The position numbers and the translations under genes are program-made. Positions 53,289 through 63,735 of a stretch of DNA of 64,000 nucleotides are shown here, piece by piece. The DNA is taken from contig NZ_KB894491.1 in the NCBI RefSeq assembly GCF_000374485.1, positions 682,203-746,202 of the forward strand. The letters run 5' to 3'. How positions within the stretch are numbered: position 1 is the first letter of the stretch; each line of letters starts with the position of its first letter. The notes under the pieces were generated by a model. That model was not told where the DNA came from and made no database searches. It saw only the letters and a program-made list of their open reading frames with translations. The stretch comes from Algicola sagamiensis DSM 14643. GTDB taxonomy: Bacteria > Pseudomonadota > Gammaproteobacteria > Enterobacterales > Alteromonadaceae.

Positions 53289-54836
53289 ATGAAGATCACA
53301 GTGACTGATATTACAGAAGAACAAGATAAATCTTTTTATGGGCACCCCGCAGGGCTGACCACATTATTTTTTACCGAAATGTGGGAAAGAATGAGCTACT
53401 ACGGGATGCGTGCATTGCTCGTCCTCTTTATGACTGAATCATTGCAAGATGGTGGGCTTGGCATGACCGTTGCCATCGCGACAGCCATTTACGGATTGTA
53501 CACAGGTTCCGTTTATTTTATGGCATTACCAGGTGGCTGGCTCTCTGACAGACTCATTGGGGGTCAACGTGCCGTTTGGTATGGCGGTATCATCATCATG
53601 TCTGGTCATATCGTACTTGCAATTCCCAATGATAAAACTTTCTTTATTGGTTTGATCCTTGTGATCCTCGGCACAGGTTTACTGAAACCCAATATCGGCG
53701 CCATGGTCGGGCAACTATACAAGCCTGGCGATGAGCGCATTGATGGAGGCTATGCACTGTATTATATGGGAATTAATATTGGTGCTTTTGTTGGCTACCT
53801 TGTTTGTGGTTATTTGGCCGAACATGTTGGCTGGCACTATGCTTTCGGGGCAGCAGCGATCGGTATGGGATTTGGACTTGCCCAATATCGTATGACACTG
53901 GCAAAACTGAACAACGTCGGAAGCGAACCTGAGTCCAAGTTAAGCCCCAAAGCGGCCAAATTGACTTGGGTGGGTGTATTCGCATTCTTAGGACTTCTGA
54001 CTTTCGTCACAGCGATGATTTATATAGGCGTGTTGCAGATCAACCCAATCGCTATAGCCGAATATACAGCGATCGCATTCACTATAATTTTCTGCCTTTA
54101 CTATGCCTCTGTTTACTTCCTTGGTGAGCTGACCTCTAACGAAAAAAAACGTCTAGGCGCTCTTTTTTTAGTGTGCATTGCATCTGCTTGTTTCTGGTCC
54201 GGATTTGAACAAGCAGGCTCTTCGCTCAATTTATTTGCCAGGGATTATACCGATAGGATGATTAACGAATTTTCGATTCCAACAGCATGGTTTCAATTTA
54301 CCAATTCATTATTCATCATCATTCTGTCTCCTTTTTTTGCGGCGATGTGGATCAACCTTGGTAAGAGCATGTGGAACCCGACTTATGGCATGAAGTGTGC
54401 CATTGGTCTGATCATCATGGCCAGTGGCTTTATTGTGATGTTCTTCGCAGCACAATTCGCAGCTTCTGGTTTAAAAGTTGCGCCGTATTGGCTCGTGACA
54501 ACTTATTTTCTGCACACCGTTGGAGAGTTGTGCCTCAGTCCTGTTGCCCTCAGTGCTGTCAGTCGCTTGTCACCCAAGCGTTTTAATGGACAAATGATGG
54601 GGGTATTTGTCCTGACTTACTCAATTGGCAGCATCATTGCAGGTTTATTGGCAGGCAACTTCGACCCAGAAAATGTCGAAGAGATGCCCAATTTATTTGG
54701 ACAAATCACCGTATTTAGTATTGGCATTGCGCTGGTTATATTGTTGTTAAGCTTTAAAACCAAAGCGTGGGAAAAACTCGCGGAAGAGCCCGATCCAGAG
54801 TCAACCTCTGAAGAATCTACAGAACAAAGGACTTGA
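53289..54836 (+). CDS. POT-family proton-dependent peptide transporter
   Basis: 515 residues with 12-14 membrane helices. The POT signature E-x-x-E-R (TEMWERMSYYG) opens the first helix, and GGWLSDRLIGGQRA, LLKPNIGAMVGQLY, ALYYMGINIGAFVGYLVCG and the late SPVALSAVSRL segment match the family. It imports di-/tripeptides with protons (DtpA-like). The ATG is just behind the MITE, which must therefore carry or displace its promoter. Ribosome-binding site is weak. Confidence 0.93.
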   Translation: MKITVTDITEEQDKSFYGHPAGLTTLFFTEMWERMSYYGMRALLVLFMTESLQDGGLGMTVAIATAIYGLYTGSVYFMALPGGWLSDRLIGGQRAVWYGGIIIMSGHIVLAIPNDKTFFIGLILVILGTGLLKPNIGAMVGQLYKPGDERIDGGYALYYMGINIGAFVGYLVCGYLAEHVGWHYAFGAAAIGMGFGLAQYRMTLAKLNNVGSEPESKLSPKAAKLTWVGVFAFLGLLTFVTAMIYIGVLQINPIAIAEYTAIAFTIIFCLYYASVYFLGELTSNEKKRLGALFLVCIASACFWSGFEQAGSSLNLFARDYTDRMINEFSIPTAWFQFTNSLFIIILSPFFAAMWINLGKSMWNPTYGMKCAIGLIIMASGFIVMFFAAQFAASGLKVAPYWLVTTYFLHTVGELCLSPVALSAVSRLSPKRFNGQMMGVFVLTYSIGSIIAGLLAGNFDPENVEEMPNLFGQITVFSIGIALVILLLSFKTKAWEKLAEEPDPESTSEESTEQRT

Positions 54837-54861
54837 CAACGGACTATGCTTTCTGTTCTAG
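54833..54861 (+). promoter_or_regulatory. trp operon promoter, with a possible TrpR-like site
   Basis: TTGACA (54833-54838) lies over the peptide-transporter stop codon; with a 17-base spacer the -10 would be TTCTAG. The TTCTAGTG segment resembles a half of the CTAG-containing TrpR operator in other gammaproteobacteria, but the second half is poor, so repressor control is only possible. Confidence 0.55.
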
Positions 54862-54895
54862 TGTAGGCTCAATTATAGTATTAAGAATATAATTT

Positions 54896-54979
54896 ATGAC
54901 TCCAACGCAATTGTTCAAAATCTCACAAACACAGCAGTTCACTGTTGTAGCAATGCGTTGGTGGTGGTCCGTCTCGTAA
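54896..54979 (+). CDS. trpL: trp operon leader peptide with three consecutive Trp codons
   Basis: 27 codons ending ...AMRWWWSVS: three consecutive TGG codons, four codons before the TAA. The overlap with the downstream pairing regions is exactly that of an attenuator leader. Ribosome stalling at the Trp run when charged tRNA-Trp is scarce would favour the anti-terminator. Confidence 0.93.
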   Translation: MTPTQLFKISQTQQFTVVAMRWWWSVS

Positions 54980-54980
54980 C

Positions 54981-55036
54981 GGGCTTTTGCGTACAAAATT
55001 TTTAAAAGCCCGTACTCTTTGAGTCGGGCTTTTTTT
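54981..55036 (+). promoter_or_regulatory. trp attenuator (anti-terminator and terminator)
   Basis: Segment 2 GGGCTTTT (54981-54988) can pair with segment 3 AAAAGCCC (55004-55011), or segment 3 with segment 4, forming AAAGCCCG.../...CGGGCTTT plus ACTC/GAGT and ending in seven T (55030-55036). Segments 1 and 2 can also pair over CCGT/ACGG. This is a complete two-state attenuator. Confidence 0.93.
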
Positions 55037-55180
55037 ATACCCGAAATTCACCAAAATAGGTACTTTATTGATTTTTATGCAACCTGGCACATCAAGTACG
55101 TTACTAAAAAAGGGGCAAAACCCAGCTATGGCATCATTATTCAATGATTCAAAAAATGGTTTGTAAAAGGCTTGAAGGAT

Positions 55181-56767
55181 ATGATTTTCAGTCACATTGA
55201 TACAACTCCCGGTGAAGTGAGCAGCATCTCACTTGCCACAAAATACCCAGAAAACCTAGTCGATGTCTTTCGTCAGGTCTGCACTGGGTCGCATCATCTG
55301 CTACTTGAATCTTCAGAGATAGACAGTAAGTGCGATTTAAAAAGCATGCTGCTCATCGATGCAGCACTTCGAATGGAATGCTTGGGAAACACCGTTCAAA
55401 TCGAAGCACACTCTGAAAATGGCGAAACACTGCTTCGCTATCTCATAGAGCAGCTTCAGCCGAAGGCCAATATTCACTTTCCTCATCAAAGGCTGTGCTC
55501 TGTCACTTTTACTGCTTCTGATCAGGTTACAGATGAAGATTCAAGACTAAAAGCTGATAATGCATTCACGGTTCTTCGCGATCTAATCCACAGCATCCAG
55601 TCTCCACAAGAGAATCCTTTTTCATTATTTATTGGCGGAGTCTTTGCCTATGACATGCTAGCAAATTTTGAGAATCTGCCAGATGTTCCTATGGGGGACA
55701 ATACTTGTCCAGATTATGTATTTTACGTTGCTGAAACACTGCTAGTCGTTGATCATACAGATCGCAGCGCAACATTGACTGGCAATATTTTCAACGGCAA
55801 AGATGCCTTCGCGAATTGTTTTGCGGTTGGTCGGCGCCTAGAAGAGCTACAAAAACAAATTAACGCATTCACCGCTCAACCATCACAACCTCAATCGACA
55901 GAAAATTCAACACCTGCAAAGCCTCAAGTGAGTGTCAGTGACGAAGCATTCTGCCAACAGGTTGAGTCTCTCAAGAAACACATTGTTGATGGAGATATTT
56001 TTCAGGTTGTGCCTTCGCGTAGTTTTTTACTTCCCTGTCACGATGCGCTCAAAGCCTATAGCCACTTAAAGTCCATTAACCCAAGTCCATATATGTTCTT
56101 TATGAAGGATAAGGACTTTGAATTATTTGGAGCCTCCCCTGAGTCTGCATTGAAGTTTGAATCAAATACACGTGATGTAGAAGTCTACCCAATTGCAGGA
56201 ACACGTAAGCGAGGTGAAACGCCTGATATTGATAGCAGAATTGAACTTGAACTCAGAGAGGATACCAAAGAAAAATCAGAGCACCTGATGCTTGTTGATC
56301 TGGCCAGAAATGACATCGCCAGAATCTCTGAACCAGGCTCTCGACATGTGCCCGTTTTAATGAAAGTTGACCGTTATTCCCACGTCATGCATCTGATATC
56401 AAGAGTGAAAGGCACACTGCGCAAGGACTTAGATGCGCTGCATGCTTACCAAGCGTGCATGAATATGGGGACACTTGTTGGCGCACCAAAAATCAGCGCT
56501 GCACAACTGATCCGTCAAGTAGAGAAAACTCGTCGTGGCAGTTACGGCGGTGCCGTTGGCTACTTAAATGGAAATGGTGATATGGATAGTTGTATCGTGA
56601 TACGCAGCGCATTTGTGAGAAATAAAACCGCATACATTCAAGCAGGCGCTGGTGTTGTATTTGACTCTGATCCACAAGCAGAAGCCGATGAGAGCCGCAA
56701 TAAAGCACAAGCAGTGATCAATGCAGTCCATGCAGCGATGGCTGACGCACAAACAGGTAAGGAGTAA
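55181..56767 (+). CDS. trpE: Anthranilate synthase component I TrpE
   Basis: 528 residues from the ATG at 55181 (a TTG three codons upstream is possible). LLLESSEIDSK is the Trp feedback site. The chorismate-binding core has PEFFGASPESALKF-type segment, PIAGTRKRG, RIELELREDTKEKSEHLMLVDLARNDI, TLVGAPKISAAQLI and the C-terminal GAGVVFDSDPQAE. It converts chorismate plus ammonia to anthranilate. First structural gene of the attenuated trp operon. Confidence 0.96.
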   Translation: MIFSHIDTTPGEVSSISLATKYPENLVDVFRQVCTGSHHLLLESSEIDSKCDLKSMLLIDAALRMECLGNTVQIEAHSENGETLLRYLIEQLQPKANIHFPHQRLCSVTFTASDQVTDEDSRLKADNAFTVLRDLIHSIQSPQENPFSLFIGGVFAYDMLANFENLPDVPMGDNTCPDYVFYVAETLLVVDHTDRSATLTGNIFNGKDAFANCFAVGRRLEELQKQINAFTAQPSQPQSTENSTPAKPQVSVSDEAFCQQVESLKKHIVDGDIFQVVPSRSFLLPCHDALKAYSHLKSINPSPYMFFMKDKDFELFGASPESALKFESNTRDVEVYPIAGTRKRGETPDIDSRIELELREDTKEKSEHLMLVDLARNDIARISEPGSRHVPVLMKVDRYSHVMHLISRVKGTLRKDLDALHAYQACMNMGTLVGAPKISAAQLIRQVEKTRRGSYGGAVGYLNGNGDMDSCIVIRSAFVRNKTAYIQAGAGVVFDSDPQAEADESRNKAQAVINAVHAAMADAQTGKE

Positions 56768-56770
56768 TCG

Positions 56771-57370
56771 ATGACACATCTTATCATGATCGACAATTAT
56801 GACTCTTTCACCTATAACTTGGTCGATGAAATCCGTAGTATGGGATATCCTCTCACGATTTTTCGTAATGATGTTCCTGTAGAAACAATCGCGGCACATA
56901 TCGAAAAAATTGGCGCAGGCAATGTAATTTTGCTTTTATCACCAGGCCCTGGAAAACCAAGTGAAGCTGGCAATATGCCTGTTCTGTTGAAGACATATGC
57001 AGGACAACTCCCAATTCTTGGTATCTGCCTGGGACATCAAGCGATTGTTGAACATTATGGAGGAATTGTCGGGCATGCTGGTGAAACTATTCATGGAAAA
57101 ACTTCCTCCTTATCTATGAATGAACACCCGATTTTTGAAGGGTTACCGCAACAGGCTTCGATCGCAAGGTACCACTCATTAGTTGCGACCCAAGTCCCTG
57201 AATGCTTAAACATTATCGCAACAGTGGGGGATATTCCAATGGCAGTCACTCATCACTCAGATCCTGTCATTGGCTTTCAATTTCACCCAGAATCCATACT
57301 CACAACCCATGGAGCACGCTTGCTCAAGCAAACATTGACCCACTTACTTGGAGCTGATGACCATGTCTAA
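56771..57370 (+). CDS. trpG: Anthranilate synthase component II (glutamine amidotransferase) TrpG
   Basis: 199 residues, class I amidotransferase: MIDNYDSFTYNLV, the nucleophile Cys in GICLGHQAI, and the His/Glu pair in FQFHPESIL. It supplies ammonia from glutamine to TrpE. It is separate from trpD, unlike in E. coli. Three bases separate it from trpE. Confidence 0.96.
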   Translation: MTHLIMIDNYDSFTYNLVDEIRSMGYPLTIFRNDVPVETIAAHIEKIGAGNVILLLSPGPGKPSEAGNMPVLLKTYAGQLPILGICLGHQAIVEHYGGIVGHAGETIHGKTSSLSMNEHPIFEGLPQQASIARYHSLVATQVPECLNIIATVGDIPMAVTHHSDPVIGFQFHPESILTTHGARLLKQTLTHLLGADDHV

Positions 57371-58379
57371 TCCACAATCAATACTTGATAAACTCTACGC
57401 TGGAACTTCCCTTTCAACGGTGGAAAGCCAGGGTTTTTTCTCCCAAGTCGCGTCAGGCAACATCGATCCACTTATTTTATCTTCAGCCTTAACTGCGCTT
57501 AAAATCAAAGGCGAAACACCAGAAGAAATTGCAGGCGCTGCATTTGCGTTTCGCCAGCATGCGACACCTTTCCCTGAGCTAGACTTCCCAGTTGGCGATA
57601 GTTGTGGAACAGGCGGAGATGGAACAAACACATTCAACGTCTCCTCAACAGTCGCAATCGTTGCCGCAGCGGCAGGACTTAAAATAGCAAAGCATGGCAA
57701 CCGCAGTATTTCTTCAAAATCAGGCTCTGCTGATCTGATGGAAACATTAGGGATCACACTCGATATTTCGCCAGATAAAGCAGCAGAATCTCTACGTGAG
57801 ACAGGAATGGCCTTCTTGTTCGCACCACAATATCACAGTGGAGTTCGGCATGCTGTTCCTGTTAGAAATGCCCTGAAAACAAGAACGATTTTTAATATCC
57901 TTGGCCCATTGCTGAACCCAGCAAAGCCTAGCTATCAACTCCTTGGCGTGTACGATCCATCCCTATGCTTGCCCATCGCCAAAACACTCCAATATTTAGG
58001 AGTGGAACGCGCCATGGTTGTGCATGGGTCTGGGACTGATGAAATCGCATTGCATGGTGAAACGACAGTCGTAGAAATCAATGGTGATACACTCTTGGAA
58101 AAAACGCTTCGTCCTGAAGATTTTGGTGCTCAGCAACACCCATTATCGGCATTAGAAGGTGGAGAACCTGAACAAAATGCACAGATCACCCGTGATTTGT
58201 TAGAAGGTCGTGGCACACCAGCACAAAGGGATGCAATCGCAGTGAATGTTGCAGCACTTCTTTATCTCGCAGGCAAAGCAGATACCTTAAAAGAAGGTTA
58301 TCGCACTTGTCAGGAAATTTTAGACTCCAACTATGGAATGCAAACTTTAGCACGCATTATTGAGGTGGTCCGTGGCTAA
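57363..58379 (+). CDS. trpD: Anthranilate phosphoribosyltransferase TrpD
   Basis: 338 residues from the ATG at 57363; GGAG ahead sets this start, overlapping trpG by 8 bp. DSCGTGGDGTNTFNVSS binds PRPP, KHGNRSISSKSGSADLMETLG and FNILGPLLNPA follow. It joins anthranilate to phosphoribosyl pyrophosphate. Confidence 0.96.
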   Translation: MSNPQSILDKLYAGTSLSTVESQGFFSQVASGNIDPLILSSALTALKIKGETPEEIAGAAFAFRQHATPFPELDFPVGDSCGTGGDGTNTFNVSSTVAIVAAAAGLKIAKHGNRSISSKSGSADLMETLGITLDISPDKAAESLRETGMAFLFAPQYHSGVRHAVPVRNALKTRTIFNILGPLLNPAKPSYQLLGVYDPSLCLPIAKTLQYLGVERAMVVHGSGTDEIALHGETTVVEINGDTLLEKTLRPEDFGAQQHPLSALEGGEPEQNAQITRDLLEGRGTPAQRDAIAVNVAALLYLAGKADTLKEGYRTCQEILDSNYGMQTLARIIEVVRG

Positions 58380-59751
58380 TGTATTGGAACGAATTATTGA
58401 ACAAAAACGCTTGGACGTCGAAGCACTCTATCAACGCTTCCCTGAAAGCGATATTCAACATGAATTGGGCAAAAGCGATCGGGATTTTGATCACGCACTC
58501 CGTACAAATACGCCTTCGTTCATCTTTGAATGCAAAAAGGCATCACCTTCAAAAGGGCTGATCCGGGCCGACTTCGATCCTGTCGAAATTGCACAAACCT
58601 ATGCAAAATACGCCTCTTGTATCTCGGTTTTGACGGATGAACACTTTTTTCAAGGCCGCTTTGACTTCCTGCCCCTAGTTAGGAATAACGCTCCGCAACC
58701 CGTGCTTTGTAAAGATTTCTTTATCGATCCACATCAGGTTCGTGTTGCGCGTTACTTTGGTGCCGACGCCATCTTACTCATGCTAAGCGTCTTAGACGAT
58801 GAAACCTACAAGACACTTCATTCAATTGCTGATGAATATGCGATGGATGTTCTGACAGAAGTGAGTACGGAAGAAGAAATGCACCGAGCACTCGCATTAA
58901 ACGCGAAAATCATCGGAATTAATAACCGAAACCTACGCGATTTATCTACGGATATTGACCGAACAAAAGAACTCCGCCAGCTGGCTCCAGCCGATCAGTT
59001 AATCATTTCTGAGTCTGGTATTTACACACGTGAACAAATTACAGAGCTGAACGCTCATGCAGACGGCTACCTTGTTGGCAGTTCACTCATGTCACAAGAC
59101 AACTTAGATGAATCTTGCCGCCAGTTAAAGTTTGGCCTCAACAAAGTCTGTGGCCTGACACGAGAAAAAGATGTGCAATTAGCTTATCAAGCAGGTGCAC
59201 TTTATGGTGGATTAATTTTTGTTGCGGCCTCCCCAAGATGCATCACTCTGGATCAAGCAAAAGCACTCGTACAAGCTGCCCCACTCAAATTTGTCGGTGT
59301 GTTTCGTGATGATTCCCCAGAACATGTTGCGACTTATGCAGAAACACTTTCACTCGATGCAGTTCAACTCCATGGTCAAGAAACTCTCGAATATATGGCC
59401 CAGCTACGCCCACTTCTCCCAGAAGGTTGTGCAATCTGGAAAGCCTACGGTATTGAAGGTGATCACCTTCCCGAAATGAGCTCACTGGCAGATAAATGGG
59501 TCTTGGACACACAAAAGAAAGGCCAGTCTGGCGGCACAGGAGAATCATTCAACTGGCAACTACTGAACCATGTCGATCGGAAACGCGTAGTCCTCGCTGG
59601 CGGACTCAATGCTGACAATATTCAGGATGCAGTACGCATCAACACATATGCACTTGATATCAACTCTGGTGTAGAGGATGCACCAGGACAAAAATCGGAA
59701 GAAAAACTCATGCAGACTTTTAATCGTATCCGTGAGGTGAGTCATGTCTAA
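58372..59751 (+). CDS. trpCF: Bifunctional indole-3-glycerol phosphate synthase / phosphoribosylanthranilate isomerase TrpCF
   Basis: 459 residues from a GTG (8-bp overlap with trpD). Residues 1-255 are the TrpC barrel ([49 protein letters not shown]). Residues 256-459 are the TrpF barrel ([53 protein letters not shown]). The fused form is characteristic of enteric/Vibrio-type gammaproteobacteria. Confidence 0.96.
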   Translation: MANVLERIIEQKRLDVEALYQRFPESDIQHELGKSDRDFDHALRTNTPSFIFECKKASPSKGLIRADFDPVEIAQTYAKYASCISVLTDEHFFQGRFDFLPLVRNNAPQPVLCKDFFIDPHQVRVARYFGADAILLMLSVLDDETYKTLHSIADEYAMDVLTEVSTEEEMHRALALNAKIIGINNRNLRDLSTDIDRTKELRQLAPADQLIISESGIYTREQITELNAHADGYLVGSSLMSQDNLDESCRQLKFGLNKVCGLTREKDVQLAYQAGALYGGLIFVAASPRCITLDQAKALVQAAPLKFVGVFRDDSPEHVATYAETLSLDAVQLHGQETLEYMAQLRPLLPEGCAIWKAYGIEGDHLPEMSSLADKWVLDTQKKGQSGGTGESFNWQLLNHVDRKRVVLAGGLNADNIQDAVRINTYALDINSGVEDAPGQKSEEKLMQTFNRIREVSHV

Positions 59752-60937
59752 GCTCTCAGCTTATTTTGGAGAATTCGGCGGGATGTTCGTCCCTGAACTA
59801 CTTGTCCCTGCCCTCAAACAATTAGAAGCGGCATTCTCGGATGCCATGGTCGACCCTAGTTTTCAAGATGAGTTTCAAACATTATTGAACGAATATGCAG
59901 GCAGGCCAACCCCATTGACCTTGTGCAGAAACCTAGGGACTGGCAATAACAAAATCTATCTCAAAAGAGAAGATCTATTGCACGGTGGTGCACATAAAAC
60001 CAATCAGGTTCTTGGCCAAGCGCTATTGACCAAGCGCATGGGTAAATCGCAAGTGATCGCAGAAACTGGTGCAGGCCAACACGGTGTTGCAACTGCACTC
60101 GCGTGTGCATTACTTGGACTACAATGCCGCGTTTATATGGGAGCAAAGGACGTCGAGCGTCAACAACCGAATGTCTTTCGTATGAAGCTGATGGGCGCAG
60201 AAGTGATCCCCGTTCATGCAGGTTCAGGGACGCTCAAAGATGCAGTAAATGAAGCCATGCGTGACTGGTCAGCCACATACGAGGACAGTCACTATCTATT
60301 GGGTACCGCAGCAGGGCCACACCCATTCCCGTCTCTTGTTCGCGAGTTCCAAAAAATGATTGGTGAAGAAGCCAAAGCACAAGTGTTGGAAAACGAAGGG
60401 CGTTTGCCAGATACTGTTATCGCTTGTGTTGGTGGTGGTTCCAACGCAATAGGCATGTTTGCTGATTTTATCGATGAAGAAAGTGTTGCCCTTGTTGGCG
60501 TGGAGCCAGCCGGGAAAGGACTGCAAACATCAGAACATGGAGCGGCCATCAATAAAGGAACAAAAGGGATATTACACGGTGCGCATACGTTCATTATGCA
60601 AGATAAAGTTGGTCAGATTGAAGAATCATACTCAGTCTCGGCCGGCCTTGATTACCCGGCCGTTGGTCCGCAACATGCTCACTTGGCAGAAACAGGACGT
60701 GCAACTTACGAAGCCGTTACAGATGATGAGGCACTTGATGCATTCCAAGCACTTGCAAAACATGAAGGGATCATCCCAGCACTTGAGTCGTCCCATGCAC
60801 TCGCTTATGCCTTGAAACTAGACAAAGAAGTCAATAACCAGATCATCTGCATTAATCTTTCTGGCCGTGGAGATAAAGACTTAGCTCATGTTTATAACAT
60901 CATCGGAAGCAATAACTTAGGGAGCGATGCATCATGA
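59744..60937 (+). CDS. trpB: Tryptophan synthase beta chain TrpB
   Basis: 397 residues, full length. PLP Lys in HGGAHKTNQ, the [11 protein letters not shown] loop, and GGGSNAIG phosphate site are intact. The start overlaps trpCF by 8 bp with GAGGTGA ahead. It condenses indole with serine. Confidence 0.97.
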   Translation: MSKLSAYFGEFGGMFVPELLVPALKQLEAAFSDAMVDPSFQDEFQTLLNEYAGRPTPLTLCRNLGTGNNKIYLKREDLLHGGAHKTNQVLGQALLTKRMGKSQVIAETGAGQHGVATALACALLGLQCRVYMGAKDVERQQPNVFRMKLMGAEVIPVHAGSGTLKDAVNEAMRDWSATYEDSHYLLGTAAGPHPFPSLVREFQKMIGEEAKAQVLENEGRLPDTVIACVGGGSNAIGMFADFIDEESVALVGVEPAGKGLQTSEHGAAINKGTKGILHGAHTFIMQDKVGQIEESYSVSAGLDYPAVGPQHAHLAETGRATYEAVTDDEALDAFQALAKHEGIIPALESSHALAYALKLDKEVNNQIICINLSGRGDKDLAHVYNIIGSNNLGSDAS

Positions 60938-61749
60938 TCTCTCGTTACGATAGCTTATTTCAACAACTGTCAGAAAAAAATGAAGGTGCATTCGTCCCTT
61001 TTGTCACCTTGGGCGATCCTGACTTAGACACCTCATTTGAGATCGTCAAAACACTGATCGACAATGGTGCTGACGCGCTAGAGCTTGGCTTTCCATTTTC
61101 TGATCCGATTGCCGATGGTCCAACCATTCAAGCTGCCAATATTCGTGCTTTAGAACATCAAGTGACGCCAGAAGATTGCCTAGCACTCATTCAACGAATT
61201 CGCAATTATGATCAGAATATTCCAATCGGACTATTGCTCTATAGCAATCTTGTCATGGCAAAAGGGATCACTCCGTTTTATCAGGATTGTGCAAAAGCAG
61301 GTATTGATTCCGTCCTCATTGCTGATGTACCTGTACATGAAAGTAAACCGTTCCGTATTGCCGCAGTTGAAGCAGGTGTCAGCCCAATCTTCGTCTCCCC
61401 ACCGAATGCAGATGATGATACCGTGCGTGAGATTGCAACACGCACACGTGGCTATACATACCTCCTCAGCCGAGCAGGTGTCACAGGCACGGAAACACAG
61501 GCCGCATTGCCGCAAAACAAGCTGATTGAAACATTAAAACTCTACCATGCAGCCCCGGCATTATTGGGATTTGGTATTTCTCAACCGCTGCATGTCAAAC
61601 AAGCAATTGCAGCTGGTGCTGCGGGTGCAATTTGTGGTTCAGCCATCGTGAAAATTATCGAAAATCACTTAGATGATAAACAAGCTTTATATTCGCACTT
61701 GGGTGAGTTCGTTAAAGAGATGAAAGCGGCGACACGGTTTTCTGATTAA
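60934..61749 (+). CDS. trpA: Tryptophan synthase alpha chain TrpA
   Basis: 271 residues. [23 protein letters not shown] (catalytic Glu and Asp), and the late GFGISQP and [12 protein letters not shown] phosphate-binding segments are present. ATGA overlap with trpB. It cleaves indole-3-glycerol phosphate and channels indole to TrpB. A weak hairpin follows at about 61760-61788. Confidence 0.97.
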   Translation: MISRYDSLFQQLSEKNEGAFVPFVTLGDPDLDTSFEIVKTLIDNGADALELGFPFSDPIADGPTIQAANIRALEHQVTPEDCLALIQRIRNYDQNIPIGLLLYSNLVMAKGITPFYQDCAKAGIDSVLIADVPVHESKPFRIAAVEAGVSPIFVSPPNADDDTVREIATRTRGYTYLLSRAGVTGTETQAALPQNKLIETLKLYHAAPALLGFGISQPLHVKQAIAAGAAGAICGSAIVKIIENHLDDKQALYSHLGEFVKEMKAATRFSD

Positions 61750-61880
61750 ACGATGAAAAGAATGGCTCGGTGACAATTGAGTCATTCTCGATTGTACGCT
61801 CATCAGTAGATGAGGATATGTTGCGTTCCGTTCGAATACACAGAAAAGTTGAAGAAATATAGCAATCTATCGTAGTAAAA

Positions 61881-61900
61881 AAGGCTTCCGAAGAAGCCTT
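61881..61900 (-). terminator. Hairpin terminator for the GlyGly-CTERM gene
   Basis: AAGGCTTC pairs with GAAGCCTT around CGAA; on the minus strand TTTTTT follows. Confidence 0.85.
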
Positions 61901-61911
61901 TAAGTTGTGAA

Positions 61912-63339
61912 TTATGAGCGTCTTCTCATTTGAAGAAGACCAAATAGACCTGCAATCAAGTAGAAGATTGCACCGCCACCATCGCCACCAGAAGATTTTG
62001 CTTTTGGCTTTGTCTCCGTTTTTGGCGGTGTAGATACTTCTGGCTCCGTAGAATCTGGAGTTGTATCAGGTTCAGTTGTCCCCGGTGTTGTTGTGTCTGT
62101 TCCGGTTGTTGGCTTAGCTTTATTCGTAATTTCCACATTAAAAGTTTTTTCTGTTTTCATTCCGAAATTGTTTTCTGCAACAACTTTAAATTTTACCATT
62201 GTGTCTTTTGATACATCAGGCGCGGTAAATGAAAGCTCTTTTTCATCATTCTTGAAATTAATTACAAGCCCATTTGCTTGAACTAATGACCATTGATATG
62301 TTGTCTCGCCTTCTGACAGCGTATTATTGTATACCTTAGGAGTAAAAGATAACTCTTCATTTTCAACAACTTTTAATGGATTTATTGCATCATGAATGAT
62401 TGGCTTTGCAGGGCAAATATATGACGAAACAGTATCGATCCTCGAAGACGCAACACCGTACATTTTTTCCTGCTTTGTCTCCCATATGATTTGGAAGCCT
62501 TCACCAAACTCCAAATGATTTAATTTCGATGCAAATACTTTTCTTTGTTGCTCGTTCATTGGAAACGCCATTGAGAGCTTTCCAGCTGATAATGGAATAT
62601 CATCCTCTAGTCGATCAAGTAATACAATATTTTCACCCGTCGGTGTTCTCAATGTTACTTTTAGCCCTTTTATCGATTTTGGACGGGATTTAGATCCATC
62701 AGCAGCTTCTACCCATCCTACTCTTAAGTTTGCTGTGATTTCTGGCTCAAAAAGTTTTTGCTTACTCAATACTCCAAAATCATCCGTAATCATTTTAGTG
62801 CCCATCCAACCATCATTTGTTATGCCCAGCTGAATAGGATCAGGAAAACCTATGTAACGGGTGATTTCTTCTTCAATTACATGTTTTTTGCCATCAATCA
62901 GTCCACTAGCTGTCAAATCAATCTTGATCGGCTCCACTTCGCCTGGCAACCCACAAACATAATCTTCCGGGATTTTTAATTTTAACACTTCAGCTGCTTT
63001 GCCTTCAGATTTAGGTGCAACATCTGCCACCATAACTGAAGTTTGGGTAAGTTCAACATTACCTGTTGCGTCCAATTGAACATCACCATTCGTAAGGCTC
63101 TTATCAGATTCATTCACAAAACCAGGTAGGACAACAATTTTACTTCCAGGATAAACTGGTAACCGGATGTTTCGAAGCTCCTTTGAGTATGGGGATTGAG
63201 TTCCAATTTTATATTTAAACCCAATTGGAGATCCATCAGGCTGTACAACTTTTGATTCTGGCTTAATGCTATCAGCATAAACACCAAAACAAGATAATCC
63301 TATTGTTGTTGCCAAAACAGTTTTGTGTAACTTTTTCAT
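61912..63339 (-). CDS. Exported GlyGly-CTERM protein, unknown function
   Basis: 475 residues. A signal peptide ends at Tyr-Ala-Asp. The body is beta-rich, with two Ig/PKD-like units near 315-405 (LKVVENEELSFTPKVYN, MVKFKVVAENNFGMK). A Thr/Pro/Lys-rich spacer leads to GGDGGG, a hydrophobic helix (AIFYLIAGLFGLLQM) and RRRS: this is the GlyGly-CTERM sorting signal cut by rhombosortase, so the protein is probably surface-anchored or secreted after processing. Target unknown. Confidence 0.85.
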   Translation of the reverse strand: MKKLHKTVLATTIGLSCFGVYADSIKPESKVVQPDGSPIGFKYKIGTQSPYSKELRNIRLPVYPGSKIVVLPGFVNESDKSLTNGDVQLDATGNVELTQTSVMVADVAPKSEGKAAEVLKLKIPEDYVCGLPGEVEPIKIDLTASGLIDGKKHVIEEEITRYIGFPDPIQLGITNDGWMGTKMITDDFGVLSKQKLFEPEITANLRVGWVEAADGSKSRPKSIKGLKVTLRTPTGENIVLLDRLEDDIPLSAGKLSMAFPMNEQQRKVFASKLNHLEFGEGFQIIWETKQEKMYGVASSRIDTVSSYICPAKPIIHDAINPLKVVENEELSFTPKVYNNTLSEGETTYQWSLVQANGLVINFKNDEKELSFTAPDVSKDTMVKFKVVAENNFGMKTEKTFNVEITNKAKPTTGTDTTTPGTTEPDTTPDSTEPEVSTPPKTETKPKAKSSGGDGGGAIFYLIAGLFGLLQMRRRS

Positions 63340-63735
63340 ACTTTACTCACTTCAAAAAAAGACTTCTAATTCAAAAACTGAAATGAATTGTAAACAAACG
63401 TAAATGAACGCAAGCTGAATTCTGAACAAAAAATAACCAAAAATTACCCCCAATAATCTTAATCACGTAAATCACGGAATTTCACTTTACTAGAAATATC
63501 AATCGCACCCCCTTATAGTTTATTGATAAGCAATTGATATTATTTTTTTATTTTTCCAAACACAACCATTCGGTTGGCCCGTTCCATGTCAAAAATGCTC
63601 TGAATCAAACAATCATGAAGTCGATGGTTTTAAAAGAATATGACTGAAGAATCTAAAGCTACACTTGAGCATCGTTTTTCCGTACCAACCTCAGCAAGTT
63701 CCGTGATAATGAAAAGCACTCATCGTGCTCTTTCA
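63340..63735. other. AT-rich intergenic region
   Basis: About 400 bases between the GlyGly-CTERM gene and the insertion-sequence end. No RNA gene, repeat or clear promoter was found. Confidence 0.4.

Noticed and set aside
54845..54875. Full TrpR operator
   Set aside because: Only one half resembles the CTAGT core; listed as tentative with the promoter.
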